Below are positions 16,039 through 24,826 of a stretch of 64,000 nucleotides of DNA, piece by piece. The translations under genes were made by a program, and so were the position numbers. The first letter of the stretch is position 1, and the number at the start of each line of letters is the position of its first letter. Source of the stretch: Amycolatopsis sp. NBC_01480 (GTDB lineage Bacteria; Actinomycetota; Actinomycetes; Mycobacteriales; Pseudonocardiaceae); NCBI RefSeq assembly GCF_036227205.1, contig NZ_CP109442.1:8804001-8868000 (forward strand), given 5' to 3'. The notes under the pieces were generated by a model. The model did no database searches and had not been told where the DNA came from. It saw nothing but the letters and a program-made list of their open reading frames with translations.

Positions 16039-16737
16039 TCACGGCAAGCCGGTAGCCGGACTCAGATCCGGCATCGCGTACAGATGCACCGGACGCCCAG
16101 CCCGCCCGTACTCGAGATGCAGCCGGATCGCGCCGCGGCGATGGAGTTCCGTGAGGTAGCGCTGGGCGGTGGGGCGGCTGAGGCCGAGTTCCGCGGCGAG
16201 GGCGCTCGCGCCGATCGGGCGGGGCGCGGACTGGATGGCCTCCAGGATCTTGCGCATGGTGGGCGGGAGCGCGGCCGCGGGCGGCGATTTCGCGGCCGGG
16301 CCCTTGAGCAGGTTGTACAGCGCGTCGACGGTGGCTTGGTCGGCGTCGCCGCTGCCGCTGGTCTGCTGCCGCCAGCGCCGGTACGCGTCGAGCTGGTCGC
16401 GCAGTTGCGCGAAACCGAACGGCTTCACCAGGTAGTAGACCGCGCCGAGGTGCATCGCGGTGCGCACGGTCTCCAGGTCGCGGGCCGCGGTGATCACGAT
16501 GCAGTCCGGGCCGGCGCCGCCGGCGGAATTGAGGCCGCGCAGGATCGCCAGCCCGTCGTCGTCGGGCAGGTAGATGTCGAGCAGCAACAACTCGGGCGAG
16601 AGGTCAGCCACCGCCTGCCGGGCCTCGGCCGCGCTGTGGGCCTGCCCGACGCAGCTGAAGCCGGGCACGCGGTCGATGCCGGCCGCGTGGATCTTCGCCA
16701 CCCGGTAGTCGTCGTCCACCACCAGCGTCCTGATCAT
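16039..16737 (-). CDS. CitB/DcuR-type response regulator
   Basis: The 232-residue regulator has a receiver domain (residues 1-125) with the acidic pair in VVDDDYR, phospho-acceptor Asp in LLLLDIYLPDDDG and Lys in YLVKPF. A short linker leads to a winged/HTH domain (about 165-225) reading ALAAELGLSRPTAQRYLTELHRRG. This is the layout of the CitB/DpiA/DcuR group. It starts two bases after the kinase stop. The likely target is the divergent ABC importer at 18612, whose upstream region has a tandem GAGCTAAA repeat. Confidence 0.9.
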   Translation of the reverse strand: MIRTLVVDDDYRVAKIHAAGIDRVPGFSCVGQAHSAAEARQAVADLSPELLLLDIYLPDDDGLAILRGLNSAGGAGPDCIVITAARDLETVRTAMHLGAVYYLVKPFGFAQLRDQLDAYRRWRQQTSGSGDADQATVDALYNLLKGPAAKSPPAAALPPTMRKILEAIQSAPRPIGASALAAELGLSRPTAQRYLTELHRRGAIRLHLEYGRAGRPVHLYAMPDLSPATGLP

Positions 16738-16739
16738 CG

Positions 16740-18347
16740 TCACACCCCCGAGCTCATGGTTTCCGGCGGTTTCACCAAGCCCGCGAGCGGCAGGCGGACC
16801 TCGAAGCGGGCGCCCGGGCCCGAGCTGACCTCGACGGTCCCGCCGGCCCGGCGAACCAGGCGGTGCACCAACGCGAGCCCGAGTCCCCGGCGCGGCCCGC
16901 CCGGCTCGGTCTTCGTCGAGTAACCGTCCGCGAAAACCGCGCGCTGGGCGTCCGCCGGCACTCCCGGGCCGGTGTCGGTCACGACCAGGTGGAGGTCGTC
17001 GCCCACCTCGGCGAGGTGGACGGTCACGGCCCGCGGCGCGGCCCCGCCGGCCGTCGCCTCCACCGCGTTGTCGATCAGATTGCCCAGCACCGTCAGCAAA
17101 GCCCCGGCCTCCCCCGCCGGACGGTCCACATGGGACTCGGCGGTCACGGTCAGCCGGACGTCGCGCTCCGCCGCGATCGTCACCTTCGCGAGCAGGAGCG
17201 CCGCGAGCTCCGGCGGCGCGATGCGGGCCCGCAGATCGCCCGCCTGGGCCAGCGACTCGCCGGAGATCTCGGCCAGGTACCGGGTGGCCTCCTCCGGCTC
17301 GCCGAGGCCGAGCAGCCCGGACAGCACGTGCAGCCGGTTGTTGAACTCGTGCTCCTGCGCGCGCAACGCGGTGGTCAAGCCGGTCAGCGCGTGCAGCTCC
17401 CGCACCAGCCCTTCGAGCTCGGTGTGGTCCCGCAAGGTGATCACGTGCCCGGCGGGGCGGCCCGCCAGCACCACCGGCATCCGGTTCACCACCAGCAGGT
17501 AATCGTCGGTGAGCACGACCTCGTCCGCACCGGGGCTCTGCCCCGCCACGACGTCGAGGAGGCGGCCGGGCGGCAGCAGCTCCCCGACCGACTGGCCGGC
17601 CGCGTTCGCCGAAATCCCCAGCAGCCGGCGCGCTTCGTCGTTGATCACGCTCACGCCGCCGCCGGCATCGACCCCGATGACGCCTTCCCGGATGCCGTGC
17701 AGCATCGCCTCCCGCTCCTGGAGCAGGGTGGCGATCTCGGCCAGTTCGAGGCCGAAGGTGGCGCGCTTGAGGGTGCGGGCCAGCAGCCAGGACACCAGCA
17801 CGCCGATGGCCAGCGCCAGCGCCGAATAAAGCACCACCTCGGGGATCTGGTTCACCAGCTGGCTGGTGACCTGCTCCTCGAGGATCCCCACCGACACCTG
17901 GCCCTCGATCGAGCCGTCGGCGCCGGGCAGCGGGGCCCGCCCGTTGGCCGAGCGCCCGAGGCTCCCGTTGTCGATCCCGACGTGCCCCTGGCCGTCGAGC
18001 GCCACGACCGGCTCTTCGATCCGTTGCCCGATCAGGGAAAGCTTCGGGTGCGAGTAGCGGACGCCGGACCGGTCGGTCACCACCACGTAGGCCGCGCCGG
18101 TGCTGCGGCGCACCTGTTCGGCGATGGCCTGGATGCGGTGGCCGGGGTCCTGCTCGGCCAGCGCGTCGCGGATCGGCTGCATCTGCGCCACGGTCGTGGC
18201 GATCCCGAGCGCGCGCTGCCCGTACTGCCGGTCGAGCGTGTCGCCGGTCAGCCGGGCGTAGAGCAGCGCGCCCGCGGCCACCGTCACCAGGAGGATGCCC
18301 AGGACCGCGAGCAGGATCTGGGTCGCCAGAGGGCGCTGTCGCCACAT
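16740..18347 (-). CDS. CitA/DcuS-type sensor histidine kinase
   Basis: The 535-residue kinase has a membrane segment at residues 8-28, an extracytoplasmic single-Cache (PASp) domain (about 30-165) with the ligand-side stretch TGAAYVVVTDRSGVRYSHP, a second membrane segment (about 170-195), a PAS domain, the phospho-acceptor region LRAQEHEFNNRLHVLSGLL, and a HATPase domain (NLIDNAVEA, VTDTGPGVP, GLGLALVHRLV). CitA/DcuS proteins sense small carboxylates. ATG 18347 follows GGAG by five bases; the longer open frame upstream is antisense to the ABC genes. It forms one unit with the regulator. Confidence 0.9.
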   Translation of the reverse strand: MWRQRPLATQILLAVLGILLVTVAAGALLYARLTGDTLDRQYGQRALGIATTVAQMQPIRDALAEQDPGHRIQAIAEQVRRSTGAAYVVVTDRSGVRYSHPKLSLIGQRIEEPVVALDGQGHVGIDNGSLGRSANGRAPLPGADGSIEGQVSVGILEEQVTSQLVNQIPEVVLYSALALAIGVLVSWLLARTLKRATFGLELAEIATLLQEREAMLHGIREGVIGVDAGGGVSVINDEARRLLGISANAAGQSVGELLPPGRLLDVVAGQSPGADEVVLTDDYLLVVNRMPVVLAGRPAGHVITLRDHTELEGLVRELHALTGLTTALRAQEHEFNNRLHVLSGLLGLGEPEEATRYLAEISGESLAQAGDLRARIAPPELAALLLAKVTIAAERDVRLTVTAESHVDRPAGEAGALLTVLGNLIDNAVEATAGGAAPRAVTVHLAEVGDDLHLVVTDTGPGVPADAQRAVFADGYSTKTEPGGPRRGLGLALVHRLVRRAGGTVEVSSGPGARFEVRLPLAGLVKPPETMSSGV

Positions 18348-18492
18348 GGCCGCTCCGCTCTGCCATCGGTGGTTCACGGCCAATGGCACAACACAGGGGC
18401 CACTGGTCGTAGGGGCGCCTCGCATGACATCACGCCGTTCCCACCCTGCCAAGCATTCGCCGCCGAAAGGTCCCGATCGTCCGGATCCACCT

Positions 18493-18509
18493 GAGCTAAA
18501 CGAGCTAAA
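18493..18509. promoter_or_regulatory. Tandem GAGCTAAA repeat in the divergent promoter region
   Basis: Two copies of GAGCTAAA separated by one base (GAGCTAAACGAGCTAAA) stand out in the 264-base gap between the kinase and the ABC importer. The nine-base period and low local GC suggest a response-regulator site; the binding protein is an inference. I see no other gene in this gap. Confidence 0.4.
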
Positions 18510-18611
18510 TGCAGCGGAACGCACAGCACGACCGGTAACGCACACAACGTTTTCCGCGGCGCGGCACGCACTTAACGTCCTGGCCCGACGACCGAGCGGA
18601 AGGAGCGCAGG

Positions 18612-19457
18612 GTGCGCGATACCAGCCCAGTACCGGGCCAGGGCCCGGCCATCGAACTCGCGGGGGTGACCAAGCAGTTCACCACCGACGGCGGTTTGCC
18701 TTACACGGCACTGAAAGACCTCGACGTCCGGGTCGAGCCCGGGGAGTTCTGCGCCGTGGTCGGCCCCACCGGCTGCGGCAAGTCCACGACCCTGACCCTG
18801 GTGTCCGGTTTGGAGCGTCCGTCCGCCGGCTCGGTCACGGTGCACGGCGAACCGGTCACCGGCATCACCCCGGGGGTCGGCTTCATGTTCCAGGCCGACG
18901 CGATCCTGCCGTGGAAAACCGTGCTGGACAACGTCTCCGCCGGGCCCCGGTTCCGCGGCGTGGCCAAGCGGACGGCGCTGACCGACGCCCGCGACTGGAT
19001 CCGCCGGGTCGGCCTCGCCGGGTTCGAGGACCGTTACCCGCACCAGCTCTCCGGCGGCATGCGCAAGCGCGTCGCCCTCGCGCAGAACCTGATCAACGAG
19101 CCGGAGATCCTGCTCATGGACGAGCCGTTCTCCGCCCTCGACGTGCAGACCCGCGCGAAGATGTCGGACGAGCTGCTGTCCCTGTGGGACCTCACGCGCC
19201 CCGCCGTGGTGTTCGTGACCCACGACCTCGAGGAGGCCATCGCCCTCGCGGACACCGTCGTGGTGCTGACCGCGGGGCCGGCCGCCACGGTCAAGGCCCG
19301 CTTCCCGATCGACCTTCCGCGCCCGCGGGTGGTGCAGGAGATCCGCTTCGAGCGCCAGTTCGTCGACCTCTACCAGCAGATCTGGGAGGCCCTGCGCGCC
19401 GAGGTCGACCTCGCCTACACCCAGACCACCCAGCTGCAGGGGAAGGAGGCGTCGTGA
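18612..19457 (+). CDS. Nitrate/sulfonate/taurine-type ABC importer ATP-binding protein
   Basis: This 281-residue ATPase has Walker A VGPTGCGKSTT (near residue 54), Q-loop FMFQADAILPWKTVLDN, signature HQLSGGMRKRVALAQ and Walker B ILLMDEPFSALD. These are hallmarks of the SsuB/TauB/NrtD group. GTG 18612 follows GGAAGGAG. It is the first of three genes (ATPase, permease, binding protein) that make up a whole importer. The substrate is unknown. The divergent CitAB-type system suggests control by a small extracellular solute. Confidence 0.88.
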   Translation: MRDTSPVPGQGPAIELAGVTKQFTTDGGLPYTALKDLDVRVEPGEFCAVVGPTGCGKSTTLTLVSGLERPSAGSVTVHGEPVTGITPGVGFMFQADAILPWKTVLDNVSAGPRFRGVAKRTALTDARDWIRRVGLAGFEDRYPHQLSGGMRKRVALAQNLINEPEILLMDEPFSALDVQTRAKMSDELLSLWDLTRPAVVFVTHDLEEAIALADTVVVLTAGPAATVKARFPIDLPRPRVVQEIRFERQFVDLYQQIWEALRAEVDLAYTQTTQLQGKEAS

Positions 19458-20329
19458 CCAACACGAACCTGGCCGCGGGCACCCCGGCCGCGGGCACCCG
19501 GCCGGCCGAACTCCAAGCCGCCCACCGCGCGCGCCGCCGCCGGCGTCAGACCCTGGTGCACCTGACCCAGGTGCTGGTGCTGGTCGTGGTCCTCGGCGGC
19601 TGGCAGCTGCTCGTCCAAGGCGACCAGCGCGGCATCATCCTCTACGGCCTGCCCTCGGGCATCGTGTCCCGGCTGCAGGCCTGGATCACCGAGGGCACCG
19701 CCATCGGCTCGCTCGGCGCCCAGATCTGGACCACGCTGCAGGAGGCCTTGATCGGCTTCGTGATCGGCACCGCGCTGGGCATCGTGTGCGGCATCGCGCT
19801 CGGCCGGATCCGGTTCCTGTCGGACGTGTTCGGCCCGTTCATCAAGGTGCTCAACGCGATCCCTCGGATCGTGCTCGGCTCGGTGTTCGTGCTCGCCTTC
19901 GGGCTGGGGCTGGAGTCGAAGATCCTGCTCGTCATCGTGCTGGTGTTCTTCGGCGTCTTCTTCAACGCCTTCCAGGGCACCCGCGAGGTGGACCGCAACT
20001 TCATCGCCAACGCGAGCATCCTCGGCGCGTCCCGCTGGCAGGTCACCCGCCAGGTGGTGCTGCCCTCGGCGTTCACCTGGATCATCGCGAGCCTGCACGT
20101 GAGCTTCGGCTTCGCCCTGATCGGCGCGATCGTCGGCGAGTTCCTCGGCGGCTACGCCGGGCTCGGCGTGCTGATCAAGAACGCCCAGGGCACGTTCGAC
20201 GCCAACGGGGTCTGGGCCGCGATGGTGATCATGGGCATCGTCGCGCTGCTCGCGGAATGGCTCATCACCCGGCTCGAGCGCCGGCTGCTCCGCTGGCGCC
20301 CGGCCCAGCTCGCCGGCCCCGACCTCTGA
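19454..20329 (+). CDS. ABC importer permease of the SsuC/NrtB family
   Basis: The 291-residue permease begins with GTG 19454 in a GTGA overlap with the ATPase gene. A basic N-terminus (residues 25-36) precedes about six membrane helices. The EAA loop reads ANASILGASRWQVTRQVVLPSAF (about residues 180-202). The open frame extends far upstream only because it lies out of frame over the ATPase gene. It is the channel of the importer encoded here. Confidence 0.88.
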   Translation: MTNTNLAAGTPAAGTRPAELQAAHRARRRRRQTLVHLTQVLVLVVVLGGWQLLVQGDQRGIILYGLPSGIVSRLQAWITEGTAIGSLGAQIWTTLQEALIGFVIGTALGIVCGIALGRIRFLSDVFGPFIKVLNAIPRIVLGSVFVLAFGLGLESKILLVIVLVFFGVFFNAFQGTREVDRNFIANASILGASRWQVTRQVVLPSAFTWIIASLHVSFGFALIGAIVGEFLGGYAGLGVLIKNAQGTFDANGVWAAMVIMGIVALLAEWLITRLERRLLRWRPAQLAGPDL

Positions 20330-20367
20330 CCCGCCCCCCGCCGAAGAAATCACCGAAGGAGAAACCT

Positions 20368-21408
20368 GTGTCGAAGAAGATGTGGGTCGCCCTCGCGGCC
20401 GCCGCCGCGCTCAGCCTGTCCGGCTGCGCCTCGACCGCGAGCCAGTCCGGGGGCACCAGCAGCTCCGGCGGCTCCGGCACGCCGGTCAGCATCATGGTCG
20501 GCGGCCTGAACAAGCAGATCTACCTGCCGTTCATGCTCGCCCAGCGGCTCGGCTACTACCAGCAGCAGGGCCTCAACGTCACCCTCCAGGACGAGGGCGC
20601 GGGCGTCGACGCGACCACGAACATGGTCGCGGGCAAGGTCGACGGCGTCGGCGGCTTCTACGACCACACCATCGCCATGCAGGGCCTGGGCCAGTCCATG
20701 GAATCGGTGGTCTCCATGCTGACCACGCCCGGCGAGGTCGAGCTGTGCCGCAACGACCTGAAGGACAAGATCAAGTCGCCGGCCGACTGGAGCGGGAAGA
20801 ACCTCGGCATCACCGACATCGGCTCGTCCACCGACTTCCTCACCCAGTTCCTCGCGCAGAAGAACGGCGTCAACCCGGCGAGCATCCACCGCATCGGCGT
20901 GCAGTCCGGCTCGACGCTGATCGGCGCGATGCAGCACGGCAACGTCGACTGCGCGATGACCACCGAGCCGACGGTCTCCACCCTGCTGGCCACGGGCTCG
21001 GCCTACATCCTGCTCGACATGCGCACCGCGGCGGGCACTGCGCAGCAGCTGGGCGGCGAGTACCCCGCGACCTCGCTGTACATGAGCACCAAATTCGTGA
21101 ACGAGCACGCGGACATCGTGCAGAAGCTCGTGAACGCCTACGTCGCGACCCTCAAGTGGATCCAGGGCCACAACGGCACGCAGCTCGCCGACATCATGCC
21201 CGCGGACTACTACGCCGGCCCCGGGAAAGCCGCGTATGCCAAGGCTTTCGACAACGAGAAGGGCATCTACAACCCGACCGGGATCATGCCGCCCAGCGGA
21301 CCGCCGACCGATCTGAAGGTGCTGCAGGCCTTCAACCCCGACGTGAAGGGCAAGGCCATCGACCTGACCAAGACCTACACGGACAAGTTCGTGCAAGCCG
21401 CCAAGTGA
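20368..21408 (+). CDS. ABC importer substrate-binding lipoprotein (NMT1/TauA-like)
   Basis: The 346-residue binding protein starts at GTG 20368 after GAAGGAG. A short signal ends in the lipobox LSGC (Cys near residue 19), followed by a Ser/Gly-rich linker. The mature part has the NMT1/TauA/SsuA fold: VGGLNKQIYLPFMLAQRLGYYQQQGLNV, then GKVDGVGGFYDH, and MQHGNVDCAMTTEP. Known members bind sulfonates, nitrate, bicarbonate or pyrimidine precursors; the ligand cannot be read from this sequence. It completes the three-gene importer. Confidence 0.88.
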   Translation: MSKKMWVALAAAAALSLSGCASTASQSGGTSSSGGSGTPVSIMVGGLNKQIYLPFMLAQRLGYYQQQGLNVTLQDEGAGVDATTNMVAGKVDGVGGFYDHTIAMQGLGQSMESVVSMLTTPGEVELCRNDLKDKIKSPADWSGKNLGITDIGSSTDFLTQFLAQKNGVNPASIHRIGVQSGSTLIGAMQHGNVDCAMTTEPTVSTLLATGSAYILLDMRTAAGTAQQLGGEYPATSLYMSTKFVNEHADIVQKLVNAYVATLKWIQGHNGTQLADIMPADYYAGPGKAAYAKAFDNEKGIYNPTGIMPPSGPPTDLKVLQAFNPDVKGKAIDLTKTYTDKFVQAAK

Positions 21409-21419
21409 CCCCCATGTCT

Positions 21420-21462
21420 GTCAGCATATGTTGACGACCGTCCTCCGTCAGCATATGCTGAC
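21420..21462. promoter_or_regulatory. Two palindromic operators before the HTH/Clp-N operon
   Basis: GTCAGCATATGTTGAC (21420-21435) and GTCAGCATATGCTGAC (21447-21462) are two copies of one palindrome with centres 27 bases apart. The second ends four bases before the start codon, so binding would block transcription or translation. Autoregulation by the HTH protein is inferred. Confidence 0.65.
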
Positions 21463-21466
21463 AGGC

Positions 21467-21688
21467 ATGGAACCCACTGTGCAGATCGCCGAGAGCGCCA
21501 CCAGCGACGACCCCGATGTGGGGTTGCGCGCGGTGGCCGCTCTGCGCTCACTCAGCGAACGGCTCGAAGTCCTCCAGGTCGAGAACGCGCGGAAGCTGGG
21601 CTGGTCCTGGCAGGACATCGCCGAGCGGCTCGGCGTCACCAAGCAGACCGTGCACCGCAAGTACGGCCGCCGGCTCGGGGGGCGATGA
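21467..21688 (+). CDS. Small helix-turn-helix protein (73 aa)
   Basis: This 73-residue protein is little more than a DNA-binding domain: WSWQDIAERLGVTKQTVHRKYGRRL (residues 47-71) forms a typical helix-turn-helix with basic tail. I start at ATG 21467 because the upstream ATGs lie in the operators. No good ribosome-binding site precedes it, so the message may be leaderless. Its gene overlaps the Clp-N gene, and the pair is a recurrent actinobacterial arrangement of a small regulator with a Clp-N-like protein. It probably represses its own operon through the two palindromes. Confidence 0.8.
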   Translation: MEPTVQIAESATSDDPDVGLRAVAALRSLSERLEVLQVENARKLGWSWQDIAERLGVTKQTVHRKYGRRLGGR

Positions 21689-22413
21689 TGTTCGAGCTCT
21701 TCACCCCCGAAGCCCGGACTGTGGTGGTGCAGGCACAGCAGCACGCCGGCCGGCTCGGGCACCGTTACGTCGGCCCCGAGCACCTGCTGCTGTCGGTCGC
21801 GTCCGCCGGCGGGCCGGTCGGCGTTGTGTTGCGGGACAACGGGATCACGCCGGACCGGGTCGAGGAGGAAATCGTCCGCCGAGGCGGGCTCGGCGGCGGA
21901 ACCGGCCTGTTCAGCGATCTCGACCAGGACGCACTGGCAGCCATCGGCATCGACCTCGACGCCGTGCGCGCCCGGATCGAGGCGGCGTTCAGCCCCGAAG
22001 TACTGACCCGGGCCGCCGAAACCCTGCATCCGCAGCCGCGCCCGTCCCGGCTCAACCCCCGCCGCGCGATCCCGCCCGGCTTGCGGCGCTGGGCCCAGCG
22101 CCGTCGCCTGGCCCTCACCGCGCACCGCGGCCGGGCCCTCCCCGCACCGATTCCGCCGGCGACCGGCCGCTACCACGCCCCGGGCGCGGCCACCCGCACA
22201 CACCTGCCGTTCACCACGCGGGCCAAGAAGTGCTTGGAGCTGACCGTCCGCGAAGCCAAGGCCCGCCACGAGCAGCACATCGGCGTCGAGCACCTCGTGC
22301 TCGGCCTGATCCGGACGAACGGCGGCCTGGTCCCTTCGGTCCTGCTGGCCCTCGGCACTTCCGGCCCCTTGCTGCGCACCGCGATCCTGGACCGCTACCG
22401 GCAGGCCGGCTGA
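21685..22413 (+). CDS. Clp N-terminal-repeat protein without ATPase domains
   Basis: The 242-residue protein has two regions like the ClpA/ClpC N-terminal repeat: FTPEARTVVVQAQQHAGRLGHRYVGPEHLLLSV (residues 5-37) and TTRAKKCLELTVREAKARHEQHIGVEHLVLGLIR (about 174-207). The AAA+ modules of a Clp unfoldase are absent; the middle (about 110-170) is basic and proline-rich. It may act as an adaptor or ligand-sensing partner of its HTH neighbour, but no function is established. Two ATGs (21685, 21688) are possible, the first in an ATGA overlap. Confidence 0.8.
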   Translation: MMFELFTPEARTVVVQAQQHAGRLGHRYVGPEHLLLSVASAGGPVGVVLRDNGITPDRVEEEIVRRGGLGGGTGLFSDLDQDALAAIGIDLDAVRARIEAAFSPEVLTRAAETLHPQPRPSRLNPRRAIPPGLRRWAQRRRLALTAHRGRALPAPIPPATGRYHAPGAATRTHLPFTTRAKKCLELTVREAKARHEQHIGVEHLVLGLIRTNGGLVPSVLLALGTSGPLLRTAILDRYRQAG

Positions 22414-22500
22414 GGCGCGATCCGGCTCAGGAGCACCGATCAGTTTTCCGCACCGCGCCCGTCTGTACTTCTGACATCGACGCACGATGAGGCAGGCACG

Positions 22501-23064
22501 ATGCGGAAACTGATCTTCGGCATGAACCTCAGCCTGGACGGCTACATCGCCGCGCCCGGGGACGACATCGGCTGGAGCGGGCCGAGCGACGAGCTGTTCG
22601 GCTGGTGGCTCGAGCAGGAGCTGGCGAACGAGCTGTCGCTGTACGGGCGCAAGCTGTGGGAGACGATGAGCTCCTACTGGCCGACCGGCGACCGGCAGCC
22701 CGGCGCCACCCCGGCGCACATCGAGTTCGCGCGGAACTGGCGGGACACGCCGAAGGTGGTGTTCTCCTCGAAGATCGAGCAGGTCGACGGGAACGCGCGC
22801 CTGGTCACCGGCGACGCGGTCGCCGAGATCACCCGGCTCAAGGCCGAAGACGGCGGCCCGATGGGCATCGGCGGCGCGAGACTCGCCGGGGCGGCCATGC
22901 GGGCCGGGCTGATCGACGAGTACGCCCTGGCCACCCACCCGGTCCTGGTGGGCGCCGGCACGCCGTTCTTCACCGCGCTGGACAGCTGGGTGAACCTGAA
23001 TCTGGTGGAGACGCGGACGTTTCCCGGCGGCGTGGTGCTGACCCGCTACGAGACCAGGCGATGA
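22501..23064 (+). CDS. RibD C-terminal / dihydrofolate-reductase-like protein
   Basis: The 187-residue protein belongs to the RibD C-terminal reductase family, which shares the dihydrofolate reductase fold. It shows the N-terminal MRKLIFGMNLSLDGYIAAPGDDIGW, the NADP-binding loop GIGGARLAG near residue 121, and the C-terminal HPVLVGAGTPFF. Actinomycetes carry many such genes; most are not true folate enzymes. It converges on the ECF sigma gene with six bases between, a pairing often seen with this sigma group. Confidence 0.85.
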   Translation: MRKLIFGMNLSLDGYIAAPGDDIGWSGPSDELFGWWLEQELANELSLYGRKLWETMSSYWPTGDRQPGATPAHIEFARNWRDTPKVVFSSKIEQVDGNARLVTGDAVAEITRLKAEDGGPMGIGGARLAGAAMRAGLIDEYALATHPVLVGAGTPFFTALDSWVNLNLVETRTFPGGVVLTRYETRR

Positions 23065-23070
23065 GGGTGC

Positions 23071-24066
23071 TCACAGCGTCGGGGGCAGCTCCAGCCAAGG
23101 TTTGTCGGTGACGTCGAATCCGGTCAGCTCGGCGATCTTCCCGTCGGCGATGTGCAACACCGCGAGGTTCAGCAACCGGTGCTGCGGGTTGTCCGGGGTG
23201 CGCAGGTACAGCACGGCGGCGGGCATGCGGTTGACCGTCGTGGCGACGCAGCGCCAGTCGTCGAGGCCGCGCTGGAAGAGCCCGCCGGAGACCCAGCCGT
23301 CCACCGCGTCCTTGGCCGTCCGGAGCACGGTGCCCGGATCCGGCAGCATCGCGAACCGCAAGTCCTCGCGCAGCAAGGACATCAGGCCGTCGAGGTCGTT
23401 GCGCTCATGGGCGTCCATGTAGGACTTCACCACTTCGCGCTCGTCGTTCGACAGCTCGCGGGTGGCCGGGCTGCGCCAGTCGAGGCGGCGGCCGGGCAGC
23501 TGCTCGCGCATCGTCACCCGCGCCCGCTGCAGCGCGCTGGTGACCGCTGCGACGGTCAGCTCGAGGGCATCGGCGGCCTTCGACGCCGGCCACCCGAGGA
23601 CGTCGCGCAGGATGAGCACCGCCCGCTGCCGCGGCGGCAGGTGCTGGACGGCGACGATGAACGCCAGCTCGATCGTCTCCCGCGCCACCACCGAATCCTG
23701 CGGGTCCTCGGGCAGCATCCGGTCCGGGTACGGCTGCAGGTACGGCAGCTCGGACAGCGCGGCCGGCACCGGCGTGCGGTCGTTGCGCTTGTCCAGGAAG
23801 TCGAGGCAGGCGTTGGTCGCGATCCGGTACAGCCAGGTCCGCAGCGCGGCCTGGGCCTGGAACGACTCCCGCTTGTGCCACGCCCGCAGGAACGTCTCCT
23901 GCGTCAGGTCCTGGGCGTCCTCGTAGTTCGCGAGCATCCGGTAGCAGTGCACCTGCAGCGCCCGCCGGTGGCGCTCGGTGACCAGCGCGAACCGCGCCGG
24001 ATCACCGGCGCGGACCGCCGCGAGGAACGTCTCCTCGTCGGCGCCCAGCGGTCTCACGTCGGTCAT
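23071..24066 (-). CDS. ECF sigma factor with SnoaL-like C-terminal domain
   Basis: The 331-residue sigma factor is longer than a plain ECF sigma. Region 2 (YEDAQDLTQETFLRAWH, about residues 47-63) and region 4 (LPPRQRAVLILRDVLGWPASKAADALELTVAAVTSALQRAR, about 140-180) are intact. Residues 210-325 form an NTF2/SnoaL-like domain, as in the SigJ and SigG-like groups whose tail modulates activity in place of a classic anti-sigma factor. No anti-sigma gene is adjacent. Targets are unknown; the convergent reductase is a candidate only by context. Confidence 0.88.
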   Translation of the reverse strand: MTDVRPLGADEETFLAAVRAGDPARFALVTERHRRALQVHCYRMLANYEDAQDLTQETFLRAWHKRESFQAQAALRTWLYRIATNACLDFLDKRNDRTPVPAALSELPYLQPYPDRMLPEDPQDSVVARETIELAFIVAVQHLPPRQRAVLILRDVLGWPASKAADALELTVAAVTSALQRARVTMREQLPGRRLDWRSPATRELSNDEREVVKSYMDAHERNDLDGLMSLLREDLRFAMLPDPGTVLRTAKDAVDGWVSGGLFQRGLDDWRCVATTVNRMPAAVLYLRTPDNPQHRLLNLAVLHIADGKIAELTGFDVTDKPWLELPPTL

Positions 24067-24160
24067 GGCCGGTCATCCTTCCACCGGTGCCAGGGGGCTG
24101 CCAGAACCGGCGACGCGGCGGAGGATTCCTGATCGGTGAGACCGCCGGCGCGGGCCGGGA

Positions 24161-24775
24161 TCAGCCGTGGCCGCCCGGTGCGGGCGTCGGGCTGAACTGG
24201 CCCTGCCAGCTCGCCTGCGCCCCGGAGTCGCCGATCCGGTAGATGTCGTAGACCGCCGCGCCCGCGGCGACGACCGACAGCACCGCCACCACGACAGTGA
24301 CCACAGTGGACGCCGGGGCCAGGAAAGCCCGGCGGGTCAGGGCGGGCCGGGTCGCGAGCTTCGCCGCACCGGGCCCGTCCGACGCGGCGCCGACCGGCAC
24401 GGCCTCCTCAGGCGCGGCGTCAGCCGGCACCGCGTCGGCAGCGGCAGTCCGGACGAATTCCCGCTGCCGCCACCACACGATCAGCGCGAGCACCGCCACC
24501 GGGATCGCGACGAACAGCGCGGTGTCCCCGAGGTCGGTGTGCGCGCGGACGAGCGGGGTGGACGCCACCCGGTGCTCCAGCCAGTCCCCCGCGTCGGTGG
24601 TGATCGGGACCAGAATGAGGACCAGCACGGACAACAGCGCGTTCGGGCCGGCGAGCTTCCGGCGGGCCGCGGGCCAGAGCGCGCTCAGCACCAGCAGCAG
24701 CGACGCCAGCGGCAGCAGGACGACGATCGCGTGCACGAGCAGGACGTGGGCGGGCAAACCGTTCAGGGTGGTCAT
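24161..24775 (-). CDS. DUF2231-like membrane protein
   Basis: This 204-residue protein starts with LPAHVLLVHAIVVLLPLASLLLVLSALWP, the HxLxVH-type start of DUF2231, and has about four membrane segments (residues 10-30, 42-60, 85-102, 155-178). Between segments three and four lies an acidic Ala/Pro-rich loop. DUF2231 proteins are suspected to carry haem and to pass electrons, but this is not settled. It follows the flavin genes by 51 bases on the same strand and probably belongs to that operon. ATG 24775 has AAGGAC upstream. Confidence 0.75.
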   Translation of the reverse strand: MTTLNGLPAHVLLVHAIVVLLPLASLLLVLSALWPAARRKLAGPNALLSVLVLILVPITTDAGDWLEHRVASTPLVRAHTDLGDTALFVAIPVAVLALIVWWRQREFVRTAAADAVPADAAPEEAVPVGAASDGPGAAKLATRPALTRRAFLAPASTVVTVVVAVLSVVAAGAAVYDIYRIGDSGAQASWQGQFSPTPAPGGHG

Positions 24776-24826
24776 GAAGTCCTTCTGGAGTCAGGGTTTC
24801 GGGTGACAGGCCGGGCCGGAAACGCG

